Assembly: GCA_050250955.1 (NCBI GenBank)
Contig: JBFWNR010000001.1
Location: 1,178,001 to 1,242,000 of the forward strand
DNA from: CAWAYR01 sp050250955
GTDB lineage: Bacteria > Acidobacteriota > Vicinamibacteria > Vicinamibacterales > UBA2999
DNA: 64,000 bases
Direction of reading: 5' to 3'
Part shown: piece by piece, positions 33,330 through 42,054 of the stretch
Layout of the letters: every line of letters starts with the position of its first letter
Position numbering within the stretch: the first letter of the stretch is position 1
Notes under the pieces: model-generated
What the model saw: the letters and a program-made list of their open reading frames with translations, nothing else
Database searches by the model: none
Told to the model about the DNA's origin: nothing
Translations under genes and position numbers: made by a program

Positions 33330-35267
33330 ATGAGGCGTCATCCGCGGCGCATCGGCGGCACGACGTGGCTGGCGGCAGCGGTCGCCGTGCTGCTGCCGGC
33401 GCTGGCCTGGATGCAGTACGACTGGGTCACGCAGCTGGCCACCGCCGACCGTGAACGGCGCGAGCGGACGCTGCGCACCGCTGCGGCGCAGTTCACCTCG
33501 GCGGTGGACAACGAGCTGTCGCGGCTCGGCGGCAGCCTGCAGCTCGACGGCGCGATGGTCGAGCGCCGGGACTGGGACGCCTATGCGCTGCGCTACGCCG
33601 CGGCCACGGCCAATCAGCCGCCCGGGCTGATTCGCGGCGTGTGGTTCGTGGAGTCGATCGAGGGCCGGCCCGACCGGAACAGCGACGATCGGCTGATCCT
33701 GCGGCAATGGCGGCCGGCGAGCCGCACCTTCGACGAGGTGGACTGGCCCGCGACCCTCGGGACGCTGCGCGGACAGCTGCAGAAGGCGCTCGACGAGCCC
33801 ATGCGCCGGCGCGGCGACGGCCCCCGCGAGCTCATGGCGGCGTCCGCCGGGCTCGGTGACGAGCGCACCCTGGTCATGCCGATCGTCCGCGTGTCGCTGC
33901 CACGCGACGGCTCCCGCGACCGCTTCTTCACCGACGTGCACATGCGCGGCTACACGGTGGTCGGCCTCAACCTCGACGAGCTGGTCGCCACCCGGCTGCC
34001 GGCGCTCGTCGCGGAACACTTTCCGGACTCGTCCGACTACCGCGTCGCGATCGTGACCCGCGAGGGTGGCCGCACGGTGTTCGAGTCGGAGCCGGGTGCG
34101 GCCGGCGCCACCGCCGCGGCGCCCGACCTGACGACGACGTTCTTCCAGCCCCGCGTCGGGCCGATGATGGTCTTCGCCCGCGCCGCCGCCAACGGCCGCA
34201 ACGTCGAGACCCGTGTCGAAGCCCTGCCGCCCCCGCCGCCGCCCGATCGCGAGCCCGCCGGCGGAGCGGTGGTGAACGTGATCGAGATGCGCGACCGCGA
34301 CGGCGAACGCAGCATCCGCACCCGCACGCTGCAGCACCCGCACGGCCACTGGACGTTGCGCGTTGCCCACCGGGCCGGCTCGCTCGAAGCGGCGGTGACG
34401 GCGTCGCGGCGCCGCAACCTCGCCCTCAGCGGCGGCGTGCTGGCCCTGCTCGGCGTCGCCGTCGCCCTCATCGCCGTCTCGGCCCGCCGCTCGCACGCGC
34501 TGGCCCGCCAGCAGATGGAGTTCGTGGCGGCGGTGTCGCACGAACTGCGCACGCCGGTCGCGGTGATCCACTCGGCCGCCGGCAACCTCGCCGACGGCGT
34601 GGTCGGCGATCCGTCCCGGGTCAAGCGCTACGGTTCCACCATCCAGACCGAGGCGCGCCGGCTCGGCGAGACCGTCGAACGGGTGCTGCAGCTGGCCGGG
34701 CTGGGATCGGGCCGGCCGCTGCCGATGTCGCCGCTGTCGGCCGCCGAACTGGTGCGCGAGGCGGTCCGCCGCACCGCGCTCGACGCCGAGCGCGCCGGCG
34801 TCGACGTCCAGGTGGAGATCGGCGCCGACCTGCCGCCGCTCGTCGGCGACGGGCCGTCGTTGCAGTCGGCGGTGCAGAACCTGGTCGGCAACGCCGTGAA
34901 GTACGCCGGCGCCGACCGCTGGGTGCGGGTCCGCGTCGGCGGCGCCCACCGCGCCGGCCGGCCCGAGGTGCACATCGCCGTCGACGACCACGGCGCCGGC
35001 CTCGACGCCGAGGAACGCCGCCGCGTCTTCGAGCCGTTCTACCGCGGCCGCCAGGCCATCGCCGATCAGATCCAGGGCAGCGGCCTGGGATTGAGCCTGG
35101 TGCGGCGGATCGTCGACGCCCACGCCGGCCGGGTGGAGATCGACAGCGAGCCCGGCCGCGGCAGCACCTTCACGATCTGCCTGCCGGCCGCCACGGCGGG
35201 CGCCGGGGCCGCCGCCACCGCCGGCGCGATCGAGCCCGGCGGCGCCCGCGCCGCGACATCGGCGTAG
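33330..35267 (+). CDS. Sensor histidine kinase
   Basis: A 645-residue membrane sensor kinase. It has a first transmembrane helix at about 12-28, a periplasmic sensor region of about 340 residues with no family I can name, a second helix near 365-385, a HisKA dimerisation domain with the phospho-acceptor His404 in AAVSHELRTPVAV, and a HATPase_c domain (NLVGNAVKYA, DDHGAGLD, GSGLGLSLVRRIVDAHAG). The Ala-rich tail after residue 620 is unusual. The response regulator gene follows 7 bases later. By position the system probably controls the divergent receptor operon. Confidence 0.9.
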   Translation: MRRHPRRIGGTTWLAAAVAVLLPALAWMQYDWVTQLATADRERRERTLRTAAAQFTSAVDNELSRLGGSLQLDGAMVERRDWDAYALRYAAATANQPPGLIRGVWFVESIEGRPDRNSDDRLILRQWRPASRTFDEVDWPATLGTLRGQLQKALDEPMRRRGDGPRELMAASAGLGDERTLVMPIVRVSLPRDGSRDRFFTDVHMRGYTVVGLNLDELVATRLPALVAEHFPDSSDYRVAIVTREGGRTVFESEPGAAGATAAAPDLTTTFFQPRVGPMMVFARAAANGRNVETRVEALPPPPPPDREPAGGAVVNVIEMRDRDGERSIRTRTLQHPHGHWTLRVAHRAGSLEAAVTASRRRNLALSGGVLALLGVAVALIAVSARRSHALARQQMEFVAAVSHELRTPVAVIHSAAGNLADGVVGDPSRVKRYGSTIQTEARRLGETVERVLQLAGLGSGRPLPMSPLSAAELVREAVRRTALDAERAGVDVQVEIGADLPPLVGDGPSLQSAVQNLVGNAVKYAGADRWVRVRVGGAHRAGRPEVHIAVDDHGAGLDAEERRRVFEPFYRGRQAIADQIQGSGLGLSLVRRIVDAHAGRVEIDSEPGRGSTFTICLPAATAGAGAAATAGAIEPGGARAATSA

Positions 35268-35274
35268 CCGCCCC

Positions 35275-35982
35275 GTGGCCGACGGACGCCTGCTCCTGGT
35301 CGAGGACGAACCCGGCCTCCAGCTGACGCTGAGCGACCGGCTGATCGCCGAGGGCTACGCGGTGGAGACTGCCGGCGACGGCGAGCTCGGCCTCGCCCGC
35401 GCCACCACCGAGCCTTTCGACCTCATCGTCCTCGACGTGATGCTGCCGCGGCGCGACGGCTTCGACGTCTGTCGGACGCTGCGCCAGCGCGGCATCGCCA
35501 CGCCGATCCTGATGCTCACGGCGCGCGGCCAGGTCGTCGATCGAGTGGTCGGGTTGAAGCTGGGCGCCGACGACTACCTGACCAAGCCGTTCGAGCCGAT
35601 CGAGCTGCTGGCGCGCATCGAGGCGCTGCTCCGCCGGGCCCCGGCGGCATCGCTGGCGGCGCCCGCCGGGACGAGCGGCGGGGCTCGCTACGTGTTCCAC
35701 CAGTTCGTGATGGACGTCCGCAAGGCCGAGGTGACCCGCGACGGCGAGCCGGTGGAGCTCTCGGCCAAGGAATTCCAGCTGCTGCGCTACTTCCTCGAAC
35801 ATCGCGGCGCCACCGTCTCGCGCGACGAGCTGCTGCACCAGGTATGGGGCTACCAGAACACGCCGTCGACGCGCACCGTGGACGTGCACGTGGCGTGGCT
35901 GCGGCAGAAGCTCGAGCCGAACCCCAAGGTGCCGCAGCTCATCGTGACCGTGCACGGCCTGGGCTACAAGTTCACCGGCTGA
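35275..35982 (+). CDS. OmpR-family response regulator
   Basis: A 235-residue regulator with a receiver domain (acidic pair Glu10/Asp11, phospho-acceptor Asp54 in LIVLDVMLP, conserved Lys in DDYLTKPF) and an OmpR/PhoB winged helix (LSAKEFQLLRYFLEHRG, TRTVDVHVAWLRQKLE, VHGLGYKF). It starts with GTG directly after the histidine kinase gene. Two GTTAAG boxes upstream of the kinase are the obvious binding candidates. Confidence 0.92.
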   Translation: MADGRLLLVEDEPGLQLTLSDRLIAEGYAVETAGDGELGLARATTEPFDLIVLDVMLPRRDGFDVCRTLRQRGIATPILMLTARGQVVDRVVGLKLGADDYLTKPFEPIELLARIEALLRRAPAASLAAPAGTSGGARYVFHQFVMDVRKAEVTRDGEPVELSAKEFQLLRYFLEHRGATVSRDELLHQVWGYQNTPSTRTVDVHVAWLRQKLEPNPKVPQLIVTVHGLGYKFTG

Positions 35983-36055
35983 ACCGCACGGCGGGCTCCG
36001 GCGATCACGACGAGTAGTCGAGCCCCGCCCAGACTTCGCTGAGGCGTCGGCCGCC

Positions 36056-36067
36056 CATGCTAGCATG
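36056..36067. promoter_or_regulatory. 12-bp perfect palindrome containing a TAGCAT hexamer
   Basis: CATGCTAGCATG lies 20 bases before the acetyltransferase start at 36088. It includes TAGCAT (36061-36066), which may be the -10 element. Whether a repressor uses the palindrome is unknown. Confidence 0.35.
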
Positions 36068-36087
36068 CGCGCGATCAGCCTGGAGCG

Positions 36088-37017
36088 ATGATGACGAGTC
36101 CAGCTTCCCTCAGCGTCAGCTGTTCTCACCGGGATGTGACCAGCGAGATCTTCGAACGTCTTGCCGACGCGATACTCCGTGAGGAGGGCGACGCGGAGGC
36201 CGCGCGAGAGCGCTTGTGGCGTCTTCCCGAGCTCTGCGCTCGCTACGCATTCGGGCCTGCCGCATCGCGCGACGAGGCATGGCTGGTCGACGCCCTCCAG
36301 CATCGCGCCGCCGAGCTGGCGGAAGTCCTTCTCGATCGTTCGGCAAGCCGGCGGCGACTCGCACGGCGGCTGAGCGCCGCCGCCTCGCGGTCCGTGCTCA
36401 GGCCATGGCGGCCCGACGATGCGCCGACACTCGCCGCGCTCCTCGACGACACGCGCGTCTGGAGCTTTCTGCCCGAAGCGCAACCGAACCGGATTGACGC
36501 GGCGATGGCAGGGCAGCTCATCTCGATCGCCAACGGCGCACCGGACCGTCATCTCGTCCGCGCCATCGATACCGCCGCGGGCGTGGCTGGGCAGGTGCGT
36601 CTGCAGTTCGACGCCACGCCGTTCGCAGACGCCGCGGAGATCAGCTACTGGCTCGGCCCCGCATATTGGGGTCTGGGCATCGCCACCGATGCGGTCGTCC
36701 GGCTGACGGCTGACGCGTTCGCCCAGCGGCCGTCGCTGCAGCGAATCGTCGCACGGGTGGCGCACGGGCATGAGGCCTCCGTTCGCGTGCTGCGCAAGGC
36801 GGGCTTCTGGCCCGAGACCGTCTCGTGCGGCGACATGATCAAGGACGGGCGACACGTTGGGCGGCAGCAGCTGAGCGTCTGGCGGTTCGACTACGCCGGC
36901 CTCGGTGACGGATCCGTGTCGGGGCGCGGAACGCCGGCGTACCCGACCGCCGGGATGCTGGCGCTGCACCTCGACCACCTCGCAGAGGCGGCAGCGAGCA
37001 TGGCGGCCCTCCTCTGA
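36088..37017 (+). CDS. GNAT-family N-acetyltransferase (RimJ/RimL type)
   Basis: A 309-residue protein. The C-terminal 190 residues match RimJ/RimL-type GNAT acetyltransferases (LRPWRPDDAPTLAALL, ISYWLGPAYWGLGIATDAV, ASVRVLRKAGFWPE). The first 100 residues, rich in Arg and Ala, are an extra helical region I do not recognise. GGAG lies 3 bases before ATG 36088 and 6 before ATG 36091, so the second may be the real start. Base composition is slightly less GC-rich than that of the neighbours. Confidence 0.8.
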   Translation: MMTSPASLSVSCSHRDVTSEIFERLADAILREEGDAEAARERLWRLPELCARYAFGPAASRDEAWLVDALQHRAAELAEVLLDRSASRRRLARRLSAAASRSVLRPWRPDDAPTLAALLDDTRVWSFLPEAQPNRIDAAMAGQLISIANGAPDRHLVRAIDTAAGVAGQVRLQFDATPFADAAEISYWLGPAYWGLGIATDAVVRLTADAFAQRPSLQRIVARVAHGHEASVRVLRKAGFWPETVSCGDMIKDGRHVGRQQLSVWRFDYAGLGDGSVSGRGTPAYPTAGMLALHLDHLAEAAASMAALL

Positions 37018-37208
37018 CAACTGCCCAACGCATCGGTCCTCCCAGCGCGCGAGAGTTCCCACGGCCGCGGAGGTTTCCGCTTCGGCCGGGCCGGCGGCGA
37101 TGCCCTGCCCCGACGTCGGGCGCGCCGGCGGCTGGCACGCAATCTGCCCTCTGTCCCGGCAGCGGCTGCCCATGCCGGGCGGACGGCGGCGCCTTCGGGA
37201 GGGCGGTC

Positions 37209-37664
37209 ATGGCCACGGTCAAGGTTTCCAGCGACATCGGCGCGCCCGTCGAGGTCGTGTTCGAGCGATTCACCGACATCGCACACGCGAAGGATCGGGT
37301 CGGCGGCATCAGCGACATCAAGCTGCTGACAGCCACCGGTTTCGGCCTCGGCACCCGGTGGATCGAGACCCGTACGGTGCTCGGGCGCGCGGACGACGCC
37401 GAGATGGAGGTCACGGCGTTCGAGAAGAACCGCGGCTACACCATCACCCACCACAAGGGCGGCGCGCGCATCGACACCGCGTTCTCGTTCGAGCCGACAC
37501 CGTCCGGCACCCGGGTGGGCGTCGAGTTCGGCATGAACGGCCCCGGCCTGCCGCCGGGGCTGCTGGCGCCGCTGGAGTGGGCGATCGCCGACAAGGTCCG
37601 CGACGTCCTCGCCCGCGACCTGGCCGACTTGAAGTCGTCGGTCGAGACCCTGGCGCTGCGCTGA
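37209..37664 (+). CDS. SRPBCC (START-like) family protein
   Basis: A 151-residue protein with the polyketide-cyclase/START-like pattern: VSSDIGAPVEVVFERFTDI at the start and a long C-terminal helix (WAIADKVRDVLARDLADLKS). These small proteins bind hydrophobic ligands in a helix-grip cavity; no specific ligand is indicated. The 190 bases upstream contain no gene and no clear promoter. Confidence 0.8.
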   Translation: MATVKVSSDIGAPVEVVFERFTDIAHAKDRVGGISDIKLLTATGFGLGTRWIETRTVLGRADDAEMEVTAFEKNRGYTITHHKGGARIDTAFSFEPTPSGTRVGVEFGMNGPGLPPGLLAPLEWAIADKVRDVLARDLADLKSSVETLALR

Positions 37665-37726
37665 GCGCCGCGACGACGGGCGGCCCGCGGCCGGGCGCGG
37701 CCGTCGGCTGATATCCTGTCGCCGCC

Positions 37727-38308
37727 ATGCGACGGGTCTGCGTCTTCTGCGGGTCGAGCCACGGCGCGCGGCCGGCGTACGCCGAGGCCGCCCGGGCACT
37801 CGGCCGGCTCCTGGCCGAGCGCGGGCTGGGGCTGGTCTACGGCGGCGGCAACGTCGGCCTGATGGGCGTGGTGGCCGACGCGGTGCTGGCGGCCGGCGGC
37901 GAGGTGATCGGCGTGATCCCGCACGGCCTCATGGCGCGTGAGATCGGCCACCGCGGGGTCACGACGTTGCACGTCGTCGACTCGATGCACGAGCGCAAGG
38001 CGCAGATGGCGGCGCTCGCCGACGCGTTCGTCGCCCTGCCGGGCGGCATCGGCACCTTCGAGGAGCTGTTCGAGGCGATCACCTGGACCCAGCTCGGGCT
38101 GCACGCCAAGCCCTGCGGCCTGCTGAACGTCGCCGGCTTCTACGACGACCTGCTGCGCTTCCTCGACGGCGCCTGGGCCGAAGGCTTCATCAAGCCGGAG
38201 ACGCGAGCCATCCTGTCCGCCAGCGCCGATCCCGTCGCGCTGCTCGACCGGCTGGCCGGCGTCGAACTGCCGGCCGTGCCGCGCTGGATCACCCGCGAGT
38301 CGGCCTGA
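37727..38308 (+). CDS. LOG family protein (TIGR00730), nucleotide 5'-monophosphate phosphoribohydrolase
   Basis: A 193-residue Rossmann-fold protein with the LOG signature PGGIGTFEE (residues 105-113) and the conserved MHERKAQM segment. Family members remove ribose 5-phosphate from cytokinin nucleotides or from purine nucleoside monophosphates. In non-plant-associated bacteria the real substrate is often AMP-like. TATCCT ends 9 bases before the ATG. An inverted repeat pair follows the stop codon. Confidence 0.87.
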   Translation: MRRVCVFCGSSHGARPAYAEAARALGRLLAERGLGLVYGGGNVGLMGVVADAVLAAGGEVIGVIPHGLMAREIGHRGVTTLHVVDSMHERKAQMAALADAFVALPGGIGTFEELFEAITWTQLGLHAKPCGLLNVAGFYDDLLRFLDGAWAEGFIKPETRAILSASADPVALLDRLAGVELPAVPRWITRESA

Positions 38309-38310
38309 CA

Positions 38311-38357
38311 GGGGTCAGACCCTATTCCAGCTCCGGCTTGAATAGGGGTCTGACCCC
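38311..38357. repeat. REP-like inverted repeat GGGGTCAGACCC between convergent genes
   Basis: GGGGTCAGACCCTATT (38311-38326) faces AATAGGGGTCTGACCCC (38341-38357) with a 14-base loop; one C is missing in the left arm. It lies 2 bases after the LOG gene stop and 35 before the convergent gene stop, so it can form a terminator-like hairpin for both. Confidence 0.8.
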
Positions 38358-38392
38358 TTTCGGGGCCGGACCAGACTAGCTGCAGATTCTGA

Positions 38393-39769
38393 TCAGGGGC
38401 GGGCGGCCAGCGACAACTCGCTGGCCACCACCAGCGCGAACCGGCCACGCGCCTGTGGTACCAGGCGGATGTCGGGACACTTCTCGTCGAGCCGACGACG
38501 CAGCAGGAGCAGCCGCGTCTCGAGGTTGTCCTTGTACTCCGGCAACTGCAGCGACTTGTCGAGGCGCAGCTCGCGGTTGGTGAACTCGACGCGGCCCTCG
38601 GCGCGGTGGATCGAGAGCAGCTTCCAGAGGATGCGCGCCGGCAGCCCGCGGATCAGGTACTCGCCGTCGACCAGCACGCAGTCGTCGGCCTGGTAGAACG
38701 CCACCTCGTGGCGCGGCCGACCGCCGGCGACCGGTGACGGCGGCGGCGGCGGAGTCGCGGCGAGGCGGGCATCGGCCGCCCCGTCGCTGGCTTCCTGCAA
38801 CATGGCGTTCTGGATGGCCAGCGCCAGATAGGAGCCGAGAAGCTCGATGGTGGCGCGATCCTCTTCGAAGAACCGGTACGGCGCCTCGCTCTCGAGCACC
38901 AGCACGCCGACCAACTCGCCGCGGGCGAGCAGCGGCACGCCCAGCTGACTGGCCGGACTGCGCAGCCCGGGCAGCGGGATGCGCAGTTCCTCGGGGCACA
39001 ACCCGTGCGCCTCGGCGCGGCCGCGGGCGGCGTAGGCGTAGAGCATGCCGCGCATGAGGCCGGAGATGCGGATCGGCTTGCGGGCCTCGGCGACCATCCC
39101 GGTGATGCCCTCGCCGAAGCGCGCCTCGGCGCCGGCGCCGCCCTGGGGGTAGCCGTGCGAGGCGATGGCGACCAGCGTCTGCGGCTGCTCGCCGGGCACC
39201 AGGATCATCGCGTGCTGGAAGCCGAAGAACTCGTCGAGCCCGCAGAGGATCGAGTCGAGGACGGTGTCGAGCCCGTCGGCGCCGTGGAGCCGCACGGCGA
39301 GGTCCTGGAGCGCCTGCATGGTGAACACCGGATCCGGAGCCCGGCGGGCTTCGGCGCCGGCCGCGCCGGGCTGTTCGGGCACGCGGCGGATCGCCAGCAC
39401 CTCGTAGATGTCGGCGGCCCGCAGCCTGAAGATGCCTTTCATGCCGCAGTACGACGCGATCGCCTCGATGCGCAGCGCCATGCGATCGAAGATCGGCCCG
39501 CTGGTCTCCGAGCGTTCGAGCGTGAGGTCGAGCTCCCAGCCCTGCTGCGAGTCGGGATCGACGACCCGAACCAGCGCCCGCGGATTCTCGGCGACGTTGC
39601 GCCGGCTCTTGTTGAAGAACTGGAACGACAGCGCGACGTGGCTGGGATCGACGTAGTCGACGTGGCTCAGATAGGCGGCGTTGGGCACGCCGTCCGACGA
39701 ACAGGTGTAGAGCGTGGCCGGGATCAGCCCCTGGAAGCACGAGGCCAGCCGGTCGAGACCCAGGCTCAT
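38393..39769 (-). CDS. Pyridoxamine-oxidase-like/GAF/winged-helix fusion protein
   Basis: A 458-residue three-domain protein. Residues 1-130 resemble a split-barrel flavin-binding domain of the pyridoxamine 5'-phosphate oxidase family (ATLYTCSSDGVPNAAYLSHVD, FNKSRRNVAENPRA). Residues 155-325 are a GAF domain (VLDSILCGLDEFFGFQHAM, GVPLLARGELVGVLVLESE). The C-terminal 100 residues look like a winged helix (REDxL-type RELRLDKSLQLPEYKDNLETR in pieces, then RFALVV). I infer a flavin- or haem-sensing regulator. The ATG at 39769 overlaps the stop of another split-barrel gene by four bases. No enzymatic role should be assumed. Confidence 0.75.
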   Translation of the reverse strand: MSLGLDRLASCFQGLIPATLYTCSSDGVPNAAYLSHVDYVDPSHVALSFQFFNKSRRNVAENPRALVRVVDPDSQQGWELDLTLERSETSGPIFDRMALRIEAIASYCGMKGIFRLRAADIYEVLAIRRVPEQPGAAGAEARRAPDPVFTMQALQDLAVRLHGADGLDTVLDSILCGLDEFFGFQHAMILVPGEQPQTLVAIASHGYPQGGAGAEARFGEGITGMVAEARKPIRISGLMRGMLYAYAARGRAEAHGLCPEELRIPLPGLRSPASQLGVPLLARGELVGVLVLESEAPYRFFEEDRATIELLGSYLALAIQNAMLQEASDGAADARLAATPPPPPSPVAGGRPRHEVAFYQADDCVLVDGEYLIRGLPARILWKLLSIHRAEGRVEFTNRELRLDKSLQLPEYKDNLETRLLLLRRRLDEKCPDIRLVPQARGRFALVVASELSLAARP

Positions 39770-40224
39770 ACGATCACGGCCCCGGCCTTGGGTCCGGGGG
39801 TCTGGTCGAAGACCGCGGTGACCCGCAGTCGCACCGCCACCGCCGGCCACACGACCCACGACCGCGACGACTCGCCCGGCATGCCGATGATCTCGAGCTG
39901 ACGGAGAAAGCCGCGGTACTGGCCGTCGACGAGCGCCGCTTCGTCGTCGGTGGCCGCACGGGCGCTGACGAACGTGCCCTTCACCTGGCAGGCGCGGTCG
40001 TCCTCCGGTCGGGCGAACACCAGCGCCGCCTGGCCGTTGGCCTCCAGATCGGCAAGCACGCGATCGGCGCCGACGGTCGGCACGAACACGGTGACGTGCC
40101 GCCGATCGTCGTCGACCAGCGCCGCCCCGACGTAGCACGCCGCCGGTTCCAGGCGCGAGTTCCGGGTGCCGATGTTGATCGCCACGCCCTGCTGCAGGAA
40201 CGCGGTGAGGTCGTCGTCGAGCAT
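39766..40224 (-). CDS. Pyridoxamine 5'-phosphate oxidase-like split-barrel protein
   Basis: A 152-residue single-domain flavin-binding-type protein (NIGTRNSRLEPAACYVGAAL, CQVKGTFVSARAAT). It is not a vitamin B6 enzyme by sequence; such proteins often bind F420, FMN or haem. I chose ATG 40224 because the other in-frame ATG (40239) overlaps a TAGAAT hexamer on the minus strand (40243-40238) that fits a -10 element. It is coupled to the downstream GAF/winged-helix fusion protein. Confidence 0.75.
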   Translation of the reverse strand: MLDDDLTAFLQQGVAINIGTRNSRLEPAACYVGAALVDDDRRHVTVFVPTVGADRVLADLEANGQAALVFARPEDDRACQVKGTFVSARAATDDEAALVDGQYRGFLRQLEIIGMPGESSRSWVVWPAVAVRLRVTAVFDQTPGPKAGAVIV

Positions 40225-40247
40225 CGAAAACAGGCGCATTCTAGCAG

Positions 40248-40283
40248 TTAGGGAACTCTTAGGGTGCGGTAGGGAACACTTAG
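40248..40283. promoter_or_regulatory. Direct repeats TTAGGGAACTCTTAG / GTAGGGAACACTTAG, 21 bp apart
   Basis: Two 15-base copies (40248-40262 and 40269-40283) differ at only three positions and are offset by two helical turns. They lie just upstream of the split-barrel operon's TAGAAT element and 60 bases before the divergent cytochrome gene, which suits an operator for a regulator controlling one or both. Confidence 0.5.
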
Positions 40284-40341
40284 CGACCGGCCGGCGAACG
40301 CCTCGGCGATCCTCTCGTCTCACGCAGCCAGGAGACTGAAG

Positions 40342-40929
40342 ATGCGACCGAATCGACTCGCCACCCTCGCCCTCACCGCCAGCGCCATCACCCTCGCCGG
40401 CTTCATCGCCAATGCCGGCTCGCAGGCCCCGGCCCGCAACCCCGACGCCGTCTCCAACCCGGTGGAGCTGGGGGCCTACCTGGTGCGGTCGATGGGCTGC
40501 AACGACTGCCACACGCCGTGGAAGATGGGGCCCAAGGGACCCGAGATGGACATGACGCGGGCCCTCACCGGCCACCCCGAGGACCTGGTGATGCCGCCAC
40601 CGCCGGCCGTGCCCGAGGGGCCGTGGATCGGCTCGCTGTCGGCGACCAACACCGCGTGGGCGGGACCGTGGGGCGTCAGCTTCACCGCCAACCTGACCCC
40701 CGACAGGGAGACCGGCCTGGGCGACTGGACCGAGGAGCAGTTCATCGCCACCATGCGAACCGGCAAGCACCAGGGCAAGGGCCGGCCGGTGCTGCCGCCG
40801 ATGCCCTACTTCATGGTCGGCGCCCTGACCGACCCCGAGATCAAGGCGCTGTGGGCCTACCTGCGGTCGCTGCCGCCGGTGAAGAACCGCGTGCCGCAGC
40901 CGATCGACCCGCCGGAGACGGCGCAGTGA
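40342..40929 (+). CDS. Monohaem cytochrome c
   Basis: A 195-residue exported protein with a signal peptide at about residues 1-29 and a single haem-attachment motif CNDCH (Cys53-His57). Methionines in MPPMPYFMVG are candidates for the axial ligand. AGGAG lies 8 bases before the ATG. The next gene encodes a further cytochrome c and overlaps by four bases (GTGA), so the two probably form an electron-transfer pair in the periplasm. Confidence 0.85.
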   Translation: MRPNRLATLALTASAITLAGFIANAGSQAPARNPDAVSNPVELGAYLVRSMGCNDCHTPWKMGPKGPEMDMTRALTGHPEDLVMPPPPAVPEGPWIGSLSATNTAWAGPWGVSFTANLTPDRETGLGDWTEEQFIATMRTGKHQGKGRPVLPPMPYFMVGALTDPEIKALWAYLRSLPPVKNRVPQPIDPPETAQ

Positions 40930-42023
40930 CGGGACGCCGCGGCTGGATCGTCCTCGCGGCCGGCGCGGTGGTGCTCGTCGGCGCCGTGACCGGCCGCGAG
41001 GTCGGCGCCAGCGCCACCGCGGCCGGCGGCGCCTTCGTCCTGCCGCACCGCCTCTCCGACACCGGCCTCTACGCCGACGCCGGGACGCTGACGATCGACG
41101 CGCGTGTCCGCCGCTTCGCCCCCCAGTACCCGCTGTGGAGCGACGGCGCGGCAAAGCGCCGGTGGGTGCGCCTGCCCGAAGGCACGGCCATCGACACCCG
41201 CGACGTGAACCACTGGGACTTCCCCGTCGGCACGCGCTTCTGGAAGGAGTTCGCCTTCGGCGGGCGACGGGTCGAAACCCGCATGCTGGTGAAGACCACC
41301 GCGGGTCGCTGGGAGTTCGCCGCCTATGCCTGGGGTGAGGACCAGCGCGACGCCCTGCTGGTGCCCGCCGAGGGGCTCGCCGGTGTCGCCGAAGTGGCCC
41401 CGGGCAAGTGGCACGACGTGCCGTCGCGCGACGAGTGCCGGGCGTGCCACGACTCGGGCCGCACCGAGATCCTCGGCTTCACCGCCCTGCAGCTCTCCGA
41501 CGACCGCGATCCGCTCGCCCCACACGCCGAGCCGCTCGAGCCCGGCATGCTGACCGTGCGAACGCTCGCCGACGAGGGGCGGCTGGCGCCGGCCCGGCCC
41601 GAACTGGTGACGACGCCGCCGCGCATCGCCGCGCCCGACGCCCGCGAACGCGCCGTGCTCGGGTATCTGTCGGCCAACTGCGGCAGCTGCCACAACCCGC
41701 GCAGCACCATCGCCTCGCTCGGGCTGAACCTGCAGCACCTCGCCACCGACTGCGTGCCGGCCGCCATCGCCACCTCGGTGGATCAGCCGGGTCACTGGGT
41801 GGTGCCGACCGCCCCCGCCGGCACCTCGCGGATCGTGCGCGCCGGCCGGCCCGAGCTGAGCGCCCTGCTGTATCGCGCCGCGTCGCGGCGCCCGTCGAGC
41901 CAGATGCCGCCGATCGGCACGAAGGTCGCCGACCGCGAGGCCCTCGAGCTGGTCCGGGCGTGGATCGCGTCGAACCCGGGCGAGATCCGCGGCTCATGCG
42001 TCAACCCGCCGGCGACACACTGA
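40926..42023 (+). CDS. Dihaem cytochrome c-like protein (SO2930 type)
   Basis: A 365-residue exported protein with an N-terminal hydrophobic anchor or signal (residues 7-22) and two haem motifs, CRACH (Cys171-His175) and CGSCH (Cys252-His256). The N-terminal 150 residues before the first haem (FAPQYPLWSDGAAKRRWVRLP, MLVKTTAGRWEFAAYAW) match the family of SO2930-like diheme proteins, function unknown. The GTG start overlaps the upstream cytochrome stop. A palindrome pair follows the stop. Confidence 0.8.
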   Translation: MTGRRGWIVLAAGAVVLVGAVTGREVGASATAAGGAFVLPHRLSDTGLYADAGTLTIDARVRRFAPQYPLWSDGAAKRRWVRLPEGTAIDTRDVNHWDFPVGTRFWKEFAFGGRRVETRMLVKTTAGRWEFAAYAWGEDQRDALLVPAEGLAGVAEVAPGKWHDVPSRDECRACHDSGRTEILGFTALQLSDDRDPLAPHAEPLEPGMLTVRTLADEGRLAPARPELVTTPPRIAAPDARERAVLGYLSANCGSCHNPRSTIASLGLNLQHLATDCVPAAIATSVDQPGHWVVPTAPAGTSRIVRAGRPELSALLYRAASRRPSSQMPPIGTKVADREALELVRAWIASNPGEIRGSCVNPPATH

Positions 42024-42054
42024 CCCCGGTCACAGATCTGTATCGAGCCCGATC

